From a virus: a stretch of DNA of 27,840 nucleotides. The notes below the pieces were generated by a model that had not been told where the DNA came from, did not search any database, and saw only the letters and a list, made by a program, of their open reading frames with translations. Within the stretch, counting starts at the first letter, position 1; every line of letters starts with the position of its first letter. The stretch lies in the IMG/VR virus record IMGVR_UViG_3300032173_000032, positions 1-27,840 of that record, one strand, 5' to 3'. Both the position numbers and the translations under genes were made by a program. Shown piece after piece: positions 1 through 7,329 of the stretch.

Positions 1-495
1 TCACCGGCCCGAAGTTGATCGTAGTCGGGATATTCACCGGCCAGAAGTTGATCGTAGTCGGGATATTCACCGGCCCGAAGTTGATCGTAGTCGGGATATT
101 CACCGGCCCGAAGTTGATCGTAGTCGGGACGTTCACCGGCCCGAAGTTAATCAGTGTTGGAATATTCACCGGCCCGAAGTTGATCGTAGTCGGGACGTTC
201 ACCGGCCCGAAGTTAATCAGGGTTGGAATGTTCACTGGCCCAAAGCTAATCAGGGTTGGAATGTTCACTGGCCCGAAGCTAATCAAAGTCGGGATGTTTA
301 CTGGTCCGAAGTTAATCAGGGTTGGAATGTTCACCGGCCCGAAGTTAATCAGGGTTGGAATGTTCACTGGCCCAAAGCTAATCAGGGTTGGAATGTTCAC
401 CGGCCCAAAGCTAATCAGGGTTGGAATGTTCACCGGCCCGAAGTTAATCAGGGTTGGAATGTTTACTGGTGTGATGGTAATCAGTGTTGGCAAAT
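1..495 (-). repeat. 33-bp tandem repeat array encoding an 11-residue repeat
   Basis: Fourteen head-to-tail 33-bp units occupy 1-462, and a diverged unit follows at 463-495. On the minus strand each reads as I-N-F-G-P-V-N-I-P-T-T/L. Decayed 33- and 36-bp units continue to about 600, so the array grows more regular towards the protein's C-terminus. The leftmost four are almost identical; the unit at 34-66 differs by one base (Gly to Trp). Such near-identity suggests recent expansion or homogenisation. There are no spacers, and the frame is kept throughout. The array continues beyond the left edge, so the total copy number is unknown. Confidence 0.93.
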
Positions 496-1489
496 CAATT
501 GGTGTAATCTCAATCAAAGATGGCAAGCTGAATGGCGTTACAATCTCGATGATCGACGGCAAATTGATTGGCGGTTCAATGACAATGACCGATGGTATGT
601 TAATTGGTCCAATTGGCCCAATGTCTAAACATGGGAATACAATTGGAGGCGGCGTCACAATATTGGACGGCGTTGGTGGTATTGGTGGATTGAAAGGTGG
701 AATGTTCGGGATCGTTGGGATTTTGATCTCGAATCTTGTCGGGCCGCTCTGATTTGGCGGCTCTGTAGCAACTTCTCTTTCAATCGGCGTTTGTACAATG
801 GTACATTTTGAATTAGCAATCGTAATGATTGGGTCAATCGTTGCGTTTGGTGCGTATCGGTGCGTACCTCTGGTTGAGGTAGTTGTAAATTCCCCGTCTC
901 CAAAGTCCAAACGATAACTGGTGAACACTCCATCAATAATAATCGTGTATTGTGCGACAATACCCGTCGCAGGATCGTCGCTAACGATGTAGAAGTCAAA
1001 AGACACGTCAGGACAACTAAAGTCATCAAAAATCACAGGAAGTTGTTGTAGATGGCGAATTCGCCAGTCTAACGTCGCTTGTTCATCTGTGAAGTTGGCT
1101 CCAACGAAGTCTTCGATCTTTACGATTGCATCCACGATTTGATTGTGGTGTTCTGCAATAACAAATCCACGAACTTCCGATCCTGTTCGATTATGCTTTG
1201 TGTGAGTTCCACCGATGTTGCGTGCGCATCTCTTTAACTTGTTGATTTTTCCATAAATGTTATAACCAACATCATCGTAGTAGAACAATTCGCCATCAAT
1301 ATTGGCAAATCCATTGGTCGCCCACAATTCATCCTTATCCGGGGCCACAGGCTTGATGGCAATTTCTGCCGACCAAGGCGCATTGTCCTCGGTCGTGATT
1401 GTTTCGCTGGTGTTGTAGACCAAGAACAGCGTGTAATCACTATCGTAGCTTTTCGGATAAACAGGTGTAGGCGGAAAGTAATTTGCCAC
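1..1489 (-). CDS. PKD-domain tail-fibre-like protein with C-terminal 11-residue repeat array (partial, runs off left edge)
   Basis: The minus frame is open from a GTG at 1489 to the window edge (496 codons, C-terminus missing). The start has a Shine-Dalgarno TAAGGA five bases upstream, overlapping the stop of the HNH gene. The predicted protein begins MANYFPPTPVYPKSY. Residues ~60-130 form a module ending in AEHHNQIVDAIVKIE (HHN at 114-116). A PKD-like Ig fold with LDFGDGE (194-200) and THRYAP follows at ~155-235, then a proline-rich stretch (243-290) and, from about residue 295, tandem copies of INFGPVNIPTL/T. The two genes upstream in the operon have the same HHN-module plus PKD layout, so this is the third member of a paralogous virion set. 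PKD domains in phage structural proteins usually mediate adhesion or assembly. A fibre or adhesin whose repeats form a shaft is inference. The open plus frame over the repeats is a shadow. Confidence 0.82.
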   Translation of the reverse strand, partial: MANYFPPTPVYPKSYDSDYTLFLVYNTSETITTEDNAPWSAEIAIKPVAPDKDELWATNGFANIDGELFYYDDVGYNIYGKINKLKRCARNIGGTHTKHNRTGSEVRGFVIAEHHNQIVDAIVKIEDFVGANFTDEQATLDWRIRHLQQLPVIFDDFSCPDVSFDFYIVSDDPATGIVAQYTIIIDGVFTSYRLDFGDGEFTTTSTRGTHRYAPNATIDPIITIANSKCTIVQTPIEREVATEPPNQSGPTRFEIKIPTIPNIPPFNPPIPPTPSNIVTPPPIVFPCLDIGPIGPINIPSVIVIEPPINLPSIIEIVTPFSLPSLIEITPIDLPTLITITPVNIPTLINFGPVNIPTLISFGPVNIPTLISFGPVNIPTLINFGPVNIPTLINFGPVNIPTLISFGPVNIPTLISFGPVNIPTLINFGPVNVPTTINFGPVNIPTLINFGPVNVPTTINFGPVNIPTTINFGPVNIPTTINFWPVNIPTTINFGPV

Positions 1490-1494
1490 GGCGA

Positions 1495-1500
1495 TCCTTA
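1495..1500 (-). promoter_or_regulatory. Shine-Dalgarno that fixes the GTG start at 1489
   Basis: The minus strand reads TAAGGA, five bases before GTG. Its TAA (1498-1500) is also the stop codon of the upstream HNH gene, so termination and re-initiation are likely coupled. This site is the main reason for choosing the GTG start of the PKD/repeat protein. Confidence 0.75.
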
Positions 1501-2148
1501 TTCCTTGCGGTTGTTCTTAGAACAATAATTGTTGGTCTGACTGTGACAATTTGGACAACAAAATTCGAGATTTTCTTTTTCGTTATCAAGCCAATTTCCA
1601 TTTTTGTGATGCACATGAAGTTGTATTGGTTTTCCGCACCAATTATCAGTTATTGTACATCCGACTCCTTCGCATCTATGTTCTCTTCCAGATTCAATTA
1701 AAGCTCTACGAAGTATGTAAGCCGTTTCTCTGCTTCCTTTTTCTCTCTTGATTAAAACTTCTTGATAAGACCTTCCTTTGTATCCTTTGTGTCTCAAACC
1801 AGAGTTTGCTTTTTGTCCTTGAAAATGAGATGTGTCGATTTCAAAGTTTTTAATTTTTCTTTTGATGAATCCATGCGTCCCACCTCCAGGTTTTTTCCCT
1901 AATTTTTGAATAACCTCTAAAATAGAAACGGAATCTATAACAACAGATTCGAGCAATTCTTTTGTATATTTTTCTTTTGTAAAATGAGAAACATCTATTT
2001 GACATTCTTTGATTTTCTTATTCAAGTTGCTTCTATTGCCCCCGCTAGGTTTTAGGCCAAACGATATCGCAACTTCAGTTATTGATTTTGATTCAAGAAC
2101 TGCTTTAATCATGTTTTCTTTTGAGTATTTCATGAAATAGTTATTCAT
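1498..2148 (-). CDS. HNH homing endonuclease with duplicated N-terminal DNA-binding repeats
   Basis: This 216-residue protein carries a C-terminal HNH nuclease domain: paired cysteines (CEGVGC), the core HVHHKNGNWLDNEKENLEF, then CCPNCHSQ, giving the zinc-ribbon and H-N-H catalytic signature. The N-terminal half contains two copies of a helix-turn-helix-like unit, each with a 'sitEVa..lGlKPsGG..' segment and ending in IDxSHF, probably for target recognition. It lies exactly between two PKD structural genes, 18 bp after one stop, with its own stop inside the Shine-Dalgarno of the next gene. It is visibly more AT-rich than its neighbours, as expected of a mobile free-standing homing endonuclease. 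No good Shine-Dalgarno precedes it. Starts at TTG 2154, ATG 2148 or ATG 2133 are possible; ATG 2148 is preferred. Confidence 0.9.
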   Translation of the reverse strand: MNNYFMKYSKENMIKAVLESKSITEVAISFGLKPSGGNRSNLNKKIKECQIDVSHFTKEKYTKELLESVVIDSVSILEVIQKLGKKPGGGTHGFIKRKIKNFEIDTSHFQGQKANSGLRHKGYKGRSYQEVLIKREKGSRETAYILRRALIESGREHRCEGVGCTITDNWCGKPIQLHVHHKNGNWLDNEKENLEFCCPNCHSQTNNYCSKNNRKE

Positions 2149-2166
2149 TGGCAATGATAATTTGAA

Positions 2167-4437
2167 TCAAAAAATACACATTTGCCACTGCGTCCCCGCT
2201 GGACGTGAAGTGACCCCACTAAATGTGGTGTCTGACTCATTGAATTTAATGAATGCCTTCGGGCTGTAATCAAAGCTCAAATACGCCGTGCGATCCCCGT
2301 CTGAAGCCGCCAGGAATGTTTGAGTTGGCTCATCAAAGCCAACAACATCAGTGTCTTGTAGTAGTCGGAATGATGAAGAATTGACTCCTGGACCGCCAGT
2401 CGCCCAAATTCCACTTGTCGGGTTGTAAGCAGCCACAGCACCAGAATTACTGAAGAAATACACGCCTTGGCTTAAAGACAACAATTGTCCTTCCACCTTG
2501 GCAGAGCCAATCATGTCAGGCAATTTTCTAATGTCTTGGAATGGTTCGGCTGAATTTCCGCTGGTTTTGTAAAAGCTCTTGATTCTGAAGAAATCGCCTA
2601 CCCCCTCATTTCGCAAAAAATATCCTGTCTCTCCGTGCCACGTTGAACGATATACGCTCATGTGTCCTTGTTCTGGCTCGGCAGAAATATTGTATGTGAC
2701 CTCATTATTCATCAATTCATCAGCACCGTTTTTGTAATTGGCGTTTGCTAATGTCGAAGAAGAAACAGAAAGATCATTTAACAGCATTCTATTTTTGACT
2801 TGGTTTGTCGGAGATGTAAGTGGAGAAATAGCACCAGTTACTCCACCTAAAAAGAAATAAAGACTGTCTGTTGATACAAAGCTGATCCAATTCCAAGGAC
2901 GTGAAATAGAAGGTCGAGATGTGTATGTTTCAACAAATCCGTTGTATTCAGACATTAGTATTTCTTCAGTCGTTGGGCTGTCAACGCTGCTTCTGCCACT
3001 GGCCCAATATAGCAGTCCCACACCACCAGCCCCCGATGCTGCCGACCCTCTTTGTGCGAATCCATTATTTCTGTGGAACTCACGCTTCTGTTGTGTTTCG
3101 TTTAATTGCCCTGTCAGGAACGAATCATCAACGCCCAATGAAAGACTACCTGCGCCTTTTGCTTTGAATGTTTCGCTTACCATTCCGAATTCAGAAGATG
3201 ATACAGAATTAGCGTTGTTGTAAGTCCACAACCAAAGGTTTACTTTTTCAACAACGTCAAAGCTGTCTTCATAAGTTGTGATTCTGTAAGCGCCAAATTC
3301 TGTATCTACTCTTAGATTTAAGTCATAGACTCCACCAACACTGAATACCGCTCTTGCACTTGAGGCGTTATTGTGAATTAAGTCGTCAGACAAGGACCAT
3401 GTGTAGTCATGAATGGGATCAATCGGAGTGTTTGTTCCATCTACTGCTTCTCCACCGTATGTTCTTCCTGTAAATGAATTTATTCCAGGAGAGATGGTCA
3501 AATCAATAATGGTGTTGGCTGCTGCACGAATTTTTGGCGGTGTTGTTGTGTATGGTCCACCAGTTGGTGATCCAGGAGTAACTATCTGTCCTGCTCTTTG
3601 AACAAAATTAACGACTGCGTAATCTGGGGCTGGGAACCGAGCCGTGATAATATCGTCAAATGTAACACTGTCTGAACCGAAATTATTTGTGACGGTCAAA
3701 GTCACAGTGTAAATTCCAGGTCTTGTGTATGTTTTTCTGATTGTTCCACCATCCGTGTCTTTCACTAAGACATCATTGATGTTAGATGGAACTTCTGTAT
3801 CTTCATTGATGGTGATAATAGAAGGCCCACTGTTGTCGCCAAAGTCCCATAGATGTTCAATTGCGTGTGAAGTGCCATCGCCACCCAATCGGAAGCTCTG
3901 GTCTTCAAACTCCACAGTTAAGGGGGCAAGTCCTATGGTCTTATTTACTCTGAACCACGCCTTCGGAGCCAAAGCCAATTTGCGAAGGTAATTGATTCTT
4001 TGCTCCATTGTTCCTTCTAATGGTCGCAAAGCCACTTCGCCCTTTTTGCCAGCAAAGTGTTCAATGGCAATCAAAGCATCCTTCAGAGAGTTGTGATGCA
4101 CCGACATGACGTTCTGCGTCACATCTGTCAAACTCTTTGGTTTTGCTACATCCACGAACCCAGGCAACAACTCTAGTTGATCGAATGTGGTTAATGTCCT
4201 AGAACCATAGTAAAAGGAAATGGCTCTATATTCTGGCTCGCTGCATTGTTCTGTGAGCGTAATAATGCCAGTAGCATTAAATGCACGCATAGTAGGTTCG
4301 TCGCCGAACACAGTGATTGAAGTATCGCCTGGGTTATAGTCTTCGATTAGACGCACCCTGAGCGAGTCATGAACTTGATATAAGTTCTGATTGGTGTCAA
4401 CTGTGGTCGGATATGTAGAGGCTACTGGTATTGTCAT
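2167..4437 (-). CDS. PKD-domain virion protein with probable beta-propeller C-terminus
   Basis: This 756-residue protein is a likely tail or baseplate surface component. Residues ~40-130 match the N-terminal module of its two neighbours, ending VHHNSLKDALIAIEHFAG (HHN at 114-116). A PKD domain follows at ~160-268 with HLWDFGDNSG (195-204) and the closing strand GIYTVTLTVTNNFGS. A second PKD-like domain lies at ~342-400 (YTWSLSDD ... GGVYDLNLRV). From ~400 to the end the protein is rich in Ser, Gly and aromatics, with repeated short beta motifs, ending AGTQWQMCIF; this resembles a propeller-type module, though I cannot define the blades. The ATG overlaps the upstream gene's TAA by one base (TAATG), implying translational coupling. 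Function is inferred from domains and context only. Confidence 0.82.
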   Translation of the reverse strand: MTIPVASTYPTTVDTNQNLYQVHDSLRVRLIEDYNPGDTSITVFGDEPTMRAFNATGIITLTEQCSEPEYRAISFYYGSRTLTTFDQLELLPGFVDVAKPKSLTDVTQNVMSVHHNSLKDALIAIEHFAGKKGEVALRPLEGTMEQRINYLRKLALAPKAWFRVNKTIGLAPLTVEFEDQSFRLGGDGTSHAIEHLWDFGDNSGPSIITINEDTEVPSNINDVLVKDTDGGTIRKTYTRPGIYTVTLTVTNNFGSDSVTFDDIITARFPAPDYAVVNFVQRAGQIVTPGSPTGGPYTTTPPKIRAAANTIIDLTISPGINSFTGRTYGGEAVDGTNTPIDPIHDYTWSLSDDLIHNNASSARAVFSVGGVYDLNLRVDTEFGAYRITTYEDSFDVVEKVNLWLWTYNNANSVSSSEFGMVSETFKAKGAGSLSLGVDDSFLTGQLNETQQKREFHRNNGFAQRGSAASGAGGVGLLYWASGRSSVDSPTTEEILMSEYNGFVETYTSRPSISRPWNWISFVSTDSLYFFLGGVTGAISPLTSPTNQVKNRMLLNDLSVSSSTLANANYKNGADELMNNEVTYNISAEPEQGHMSVYRSTWHGETGYFLRNEGVGDFFRIKSFYKTSGNSAEPFQDIRKLPDMIGSAKVEGQLLSLSQGVYFFSNSGAVAAYNPTSGIWATGGPGVNSSSFRLLQDTDVVGFDEPTQTFLAASDGDRTAYLSFDYSPKAFIKFNESDTTFSGVTSRPAGTQWQMCIF

Positions 4438-5504
4438 TATGTCACCGTAATTTTGTCTTTCAAGAACGCTCTTTGCAATCTCTGGCTTTCAAATAAGATC
4501 AACAAAGAAGGCTCATAATCTCCAGGACTGTCATATACAAAACTGGTTGTGTGAATGTTCGGGTCGTATTCTGGAATGCTCTGAGTAGGAACATCTTGCC
4601 CATCATGTTTTCCCGGACCATCGAAAATCCAATATCTTTGAATGATGTCGCCGTCTGTTTGATCCACATATGTAAATACAGTCGGATCAGTTGGGTTTCC
4701 ACCAGCAGTCATTGCTTCTGCTTTTTGAACTGAATATCCCTGGTTCGGCGTCACATAGAAAAAAGGCTGTTTTTCTTCTTCAGACACAGTGATATAGTTA
4801 GTCTTCGTAATGACGCCCTGCGCACCCAGAGACGTGATAATATTCAACTTGACCGTGTATATGCCCTCTTTTTGGAAGGTGTGAGTCGGCGATTTCTCGA
4901 TTGAGGTTGTACCGTCTCCAAAATCCCACAAATATCGAATCAGTGGCCCCGTGCTGAAGTTTTGAAATCTAACCTTCAGCGGCGGTTCGCCTTTGAATGG
5001 ATATGCACGGAACAAAGGCCGAGGAGACAAAAAACGATTCTCCTGGGCCTTCAGAATGCCGTTAAGTGACAATGGGTCCGGCAAGCCCTCCGTTCCCAAA
5101 TCTCTCTCAATCTGAATTATCGCATCTTTGGTGGCATTGTGATGCTCCGCAAAGACGGCATTTGTGACGTAACTTGTTACAGGCCAAGGGTTTTGACGTG
5201 ACCCGGCAAAGCCTCGAATAAGGTTACGAAATACACCAGCGGTTTTTGTTTCATAATATATCATCTCCGCAGCACCTGGTTTTCCAGGCGGCGGTCCAAC
5301 TCTCAATATTCCACTGTCGGGAAATAGGCTGTTATCTTCTACTACGATATATTTGCCAGCATAAGTGAGGCTTTGCTTCAATGTCGTCTGGCAATTGTTG
5401 CTCGCCTGATATAGCTGGAATTTCGAGTCTTTAGCTTGTGGGAATAACGACAATGATCCGGTCGTATATCCTGTATCGGTAGATGCAACTCTTGTGACGG
5501 CCAT
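4437..5504 (-). CDS. PKD-domain virion protein (short paralogue)
   Basis: This 355-residue protein is the simplest member of the three-gene PKD set. The N-terminal module runs to AEHHNATKDAIIQIERDLG (HHN at 121-123). It includes a 'FPDSGILRVG ... EMIYYET ... FRNLIRGFAGS' pattern like the turn-rich modules of large-phage fibre and baseplate proteins. A clear PKD domain occupies ~165-240 (YLWDFGDGTTS, 191-201; EGIYTVKLNI), then a weaker second Ig-like domain to the C-terminus (RYWIFDGPG ... SPGDYEPSLL). It has no propeller or repeat tail, so it may be the base to which the longer paralogues attach (speculative). Its ATG overlaps the TAA of the coiled-coil gene by one base, and its own TAA overlaps the next ATG by one base. 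Confidence 0.82.
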   Translation of the reverse strand: MAVTRVASTDTGYTTGSLSLFPQAKDSKFQLYQASNNCQTTLKQSLTYAGKYIVVEDNSLFPDSGILRVGPPPGKPGAAEMIYYETKTAGVFRNLIRGFAGSRQNPWPVTSYVTNAVFAEHHNATKDAIIQIERDLGTEGLPDPLSLNGILKAQENRFLSPRPLFRAYPFKGEPPLKVRFQNFSTGPLIRYLWDFGDGTTSIEKSPTHTFQKEGIYTVKLNIITSLGAQGVITKTNYITVSEEEKQPFFYVTPNQGYSVQKAEAMTAGGNPTDPTVFTYVDQTDGDIIQRYWIFDGPGKHDGQDVPTQSIPEYDPNIHTTSFVYDSPGDYEPSLLILFESQRLQRAFLKDKITVT

Positions 5505-6208
5505 TAGTTCTCCTTATTTTTTTCCTCTTGTTTGCTGTCGATTGCTTCGATATGCTGCATCGTCGATTTCAATTGATGAACCATATTGGCGTGTCGCAGT
5601 TCCAGCGTTCCAAGAGCTTGTTTTTTGATGGGCATGTCATCTGGCAAGGCGACAATGGTTTCCACCAGTTCGGTATCTAGTTGATTTTGGGTTAACATCT
5701 TGAGGTTAAGTTTCTGAGCCAGTCGCTCGCCCCAATATTGTTTCTGGGAGTCGAGATCATCAAAGTGCTTCAGAGGCTCAATCCGTAGAAGGTTTTTGTA
5801 TGTTTCCAAGAAGAATCGGGATTCCTCCTCCAGCCATTTTTTACGTTCGGCGAGTTGTAGTAGGTTCGCCTGAGCAGCCTTCTTCTGCCTCTCGATCTGT
5901 CGAATTCTGATGTCGCTCTCCCGCTGGGTGAGTTCGTCGGTGTTAGGACGTGCGAGATCAATCTTTTCGATGGAAATATCTAGTAGTTCCAGCTTGTCTT
6001 TTGAGTCTTCTACCTCAAGTTCAATAGCGCCCAGGGACTCTCGGCGTGACTTCAATTCTCGAAGACACTGCCACATTTTTGACTGTACAGTAGGCTCTTT
6101 GCCTATTACGAAGTATTTGAGTTGGAAATAGCTGTGCCTTTGTGCTACTTCATTCTTCAAGACTTCATCCATTTCTGCGAACAATTTGTTGTTGTTTTCG
6201 ATTGACAT
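5504..6208 (-). CDS. Coiled-coil hypothetical protein
   Basis: This 234-residue protein has no family I recognise. It is highly charged and mostly helical. A conserved-looking N-terminal block (FQLKYFVIGKEPTVQSKMWQ, ~27-46) precedes long heptad-rich helices at ~50-160 (ELEVEDSKDKLELLDISIEKI ... RQIERQKKAAQANLLQ), and the C-terminus is very acidic and basic (KQEEKNKEN). The ATG at 6208 has an ideal AAGGAG five bases upstream. The frame is open further to 6334, but that stretch has no ribosome site and would overlap the divergent gene. It is the first gene of the leftward group with the PKD proteins and is coupled to the next by a TAATG overlap. It may be an assembly factor or minor structural protein, which is a guess. 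Confidence 0.78.
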   Translation of the reverse strand: MSIENNNKLFAEMDEVLKNEVAQRHSYFQLKYFVIGKEPTVQSKMWQCLRELKSRRESLGAIELEVEDSKDKLELLDISIEKIDLARPNTDELTQRESDIRIRQIERQKKAAQANLLQLAERKKWLEEESRFFLETYKNLLRIEPLKHFDDLDSQKQYWGERLAQKLNLKMLTQNQLDTELVETIVALPDDMPIKKQALGTLELRHANMVHQLKSTMQHIEAIDSKQEEKNKEN

Positions 6209-6209
6209 A

Positions 6210-6238
6210 TTGGCTCCTTTTTGTAAAGCTGCTATAGT
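6210..6238 (+). promoter_or_regulatory. Candidate sigma70-type promoter for the rightward gene
   Basis: In the 54-bp divergent gap there is TTGGCT (6210-6215), a 17-bp spacer, then TATAGT (6233-6238), preceded by TG one base upstream (6230-6231) as in an extended -10 site. The rightward ATG lies about 25 bp downstream with AGGA eight to eleven bases before it. The only rightward gene in the window needs its own promoter, which supports the call. The -35 part overlaps the Shine-Dalgarno of the leftward coiled-coil gene. A weaker opposing candidate (TTGTAT, 18-bp spacer, TACTAT) can be read on the minus strand. Neither is proven. Confidence 0.35.
6214..6219 (-). promoter_or_regulatory. Shine-Dalgarno that fixes the start at 6208
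   Basis: AAGGAG on the minus strand sits five bases before ATG 6208. It excludes the longer in-frame start at 6334, which would place 126 bases of coding sequence over the divergent gene's promoter and 5' end. Confidence 0.8.
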
Positions 6239-6262
6239 AGAGTTTCCAATAGCGAGGATACA

Positions 6263-6784
6263 ATGAAAATAAACCCATTGAAAGATGCCCGATGTTATTT
6301 GGGCGGGCCTATAGAGAACGACTCCACCCACCATAACTGGAGGACGGAGCCGACGAAGGTTCTAGTTGAGAGATTTGGGGTCAATCTATTTGACCCTTTT
6401 GCGGACTCTAAACAACAATGGGTTCCGACATTAACGGAAGCTCGTGACAGGTGCGACTTCGAGACGATGACCAGGATCGCTAAGGATTTTGTCTCCAAAG
6501 ACCTGATTATGGTCGAACGGTCAGATTTCTTGGTGTCATATTTGCCTAAAGGGGTGCCGACAACTGGCACTCACCATGAGATCATCTTTAGTAGTAACAA
6601 CAAAAAACCCACCCTACTGGTTTGTCCACAGGGCAAGGCGCAGGTTCCACTGTGGTATTATGGGTTTATTCCACATACCTGCATGTTCGGATCGTGGGAA
6701 GATTTGTACGTCTATCTACAAGAGGTAGCAGACTGGAAGCATACCGAGAATCGTCGGTGGCGGTATCGGTATGGCCTAATCTAG
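6263..6784 (+). CDS. Nucleoside 2-deoxyribosyltransferase-like protein
   Basis: This 173-residue protein looks like a member of the nucleoside 2-deoxyribosyltransferase superfamily, which moves or hydrolyses the deoxyribosyl group of nucleosides or nucleotides in salvage. It shows an N-terminal CYLGGPIEND (Tyr-Leu-x-Gly-Pro-Ile as in the family), LFDPFAD, a central acidic/hydrophobic strand KDLIMVERSDFLVSYLPKG, then TTGTHHEIIFS. In the last, the glutamate in G-T-x-x-E matches the family's catalytic Glu region. Length fits the family (about 140-180). It is the only rightward gene here and has a Shine-Dalgarno GAGGA. It ends convergently on the glycosyltransferase-like gene, both stops lying in one CTAG. 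It is probably an accessory (moron-type) metabolic gene for modified or salvaged nucleotides; the substrate cannot be told. Confidence 0.72.
   Translation: MKINPLKDARCYLGGPIENDSTHHNWRTEPTKVLVERFGVNLFDPFADSKQQWVPTLTEARDRCDFETMTRIAKDFVSKDLIMVERSDFLVSYLPKGVPTTGTHHEIIFSSNNKKPTLLVCPQGKAQVPLWYYGFIPHTCMFGSWEDLYVYLQEVADWKHTENRRWRYRYGLI
6781..6784. other. Palindromic CTAG serving as both stop codons of a convergent gene pair
   Basis: The rightward gene stops at TAG 6782-6784 and the leftward gene stops at TAG read from 6783 to 6781. The four-base palindrome CTAG supplies both stops with no intergenic DNA between the genes. No hairpin terminator separates them, so each transcript would be antisense to its neighbour. 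Confidence 0.9.
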
Positions 6785-7317
6785 CAGACTTTGCTGCCTG
6801 CGATGGCTTTGAATTTGACGCCCTTATCAATGGCTTCTAAGGCCCACATGATTTTGATTTCCTCAAACGTGCCTTCATTAGCCATATCGCCTACTTCCTT
6901 CCAGGTCTTTTTGTTAATGAAAAGACCATTGAGGGTAGCGTCAACGAAGTGGGCCTTCTTTTCGACAATCGGAAACAAGATGTCTTTTTCGCTCTCTGTG
7001 AAGTAGGAGAATCGTTCGTCCATTTTCCAGTTTACGGTAACTCCAGCACAGAGGATGAAACTCCATTCGGCTGGGGCATGTCTCATTCCAACATTGATAA
7101 GAGACGAGAAGGTTGATTTGCCCTTGTAGGTTGGGCAAATGGCCTTCATTTCTTTCATGTCTGCGGCGGTCGCTGAGTCATCTGTAACGCATACCATTGG
7201 TAGGTCTGGGTAGCGACACTTGATTGAATTCACAGTGCATTTAAGTAGCCCTACGGTATGCTCAGGGCAGAGTATCACAAAACCACATTTAAGGTCTTTG
7301 TGGCTATACATTTTCAA
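6781..7317 (-). CDS. Glycosyltransferase-like (GT-A fold) protein
   Basis: This 178-residue protein has the layout of a short family-2-type glycosyltransferase: GFVILCPEHTVGLLKCTVNS as a first strand and helix, YPDLPMVCVTDDSA as the second strand with acidic turn, and LINVGMRHAPAEWSFILCAGV near the position of the sugar-nucleotide/metal motif. The usual DxD is not obvious (Cys-Ala-Gly instead), and the protein is shorter than typical enzymes, so activity is uncertain. It might be a divergent or sugar-binding relative. The start is TTG 7317, chosen because AGGAG lies seven bases upstream; an ATG two codons later is too far from it. It sits downstream of fibre genes, so it may glycosylate virion or host surface components (inference). 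Confidence 0.55.
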   Translation of the reverse strand: MKMYSHKDLKCGFVILCPEHTVGLLKCTVNSIKCRYPDLPMVCVTDDSATAADMKEMKAICPTYKGKSTFSSLINVGMRHAPAEWSFILCAGVTVNWKMDERFSYFTESEKDILFPIVEKKAHFVDATLNGLFINKKTWKEVGDMANEGTFEEIKIMWALEAIDKGVKFKAIAGSKVC

Positions 7318-7324
7318 ATTGATT

Positions 7325-7329
7325 CTCCT
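7325..7329 (-). promoter_or_regulatory. Shine-Dalgarno supporting the TTG start at 7317
   Basis: AGGAG on the minus strand lies seven bases before TTG 7317, but 13 bases before the in-frame ATG at 7311. The spacing favours the rare TTG start. Confidence 0.6.

Noticed and set aside
1-495. CRISPR array
   Set aside because: The 33-bp units are directly adjacent with no spacers and keep a protein reading frame.
15-752. Long open plus-strand frame of 245 codons made of an 11-residue repeat
   Set aside because: It is the antisense shadow of the 33-bp repeat array. The minus frame is open through the same region, has a start with Shine-Dalgarno at 1489, and carries a PKD domain.
655-1440. Two short minus-strand frames (655-1029 and 1234-1440)
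   Set aside because: Both lie in another frame within the PKD/repeat gene, lack ribosome sites and encode basic, low-quality sequence.
6209-6334. Longer start for the coiled-coil protein at 6334
   Set aside because: No Shine-Dalgarno, and it would overlap the divergent gene; ATG 6208 has an ideal AAGGAG.
6781-6784. Stop-codon reassignment (TAG read as an amino acid)
   Set aside because: TAG ends two well-formed genes here, and readthrough in either direction would give only antisense shadow sequence.
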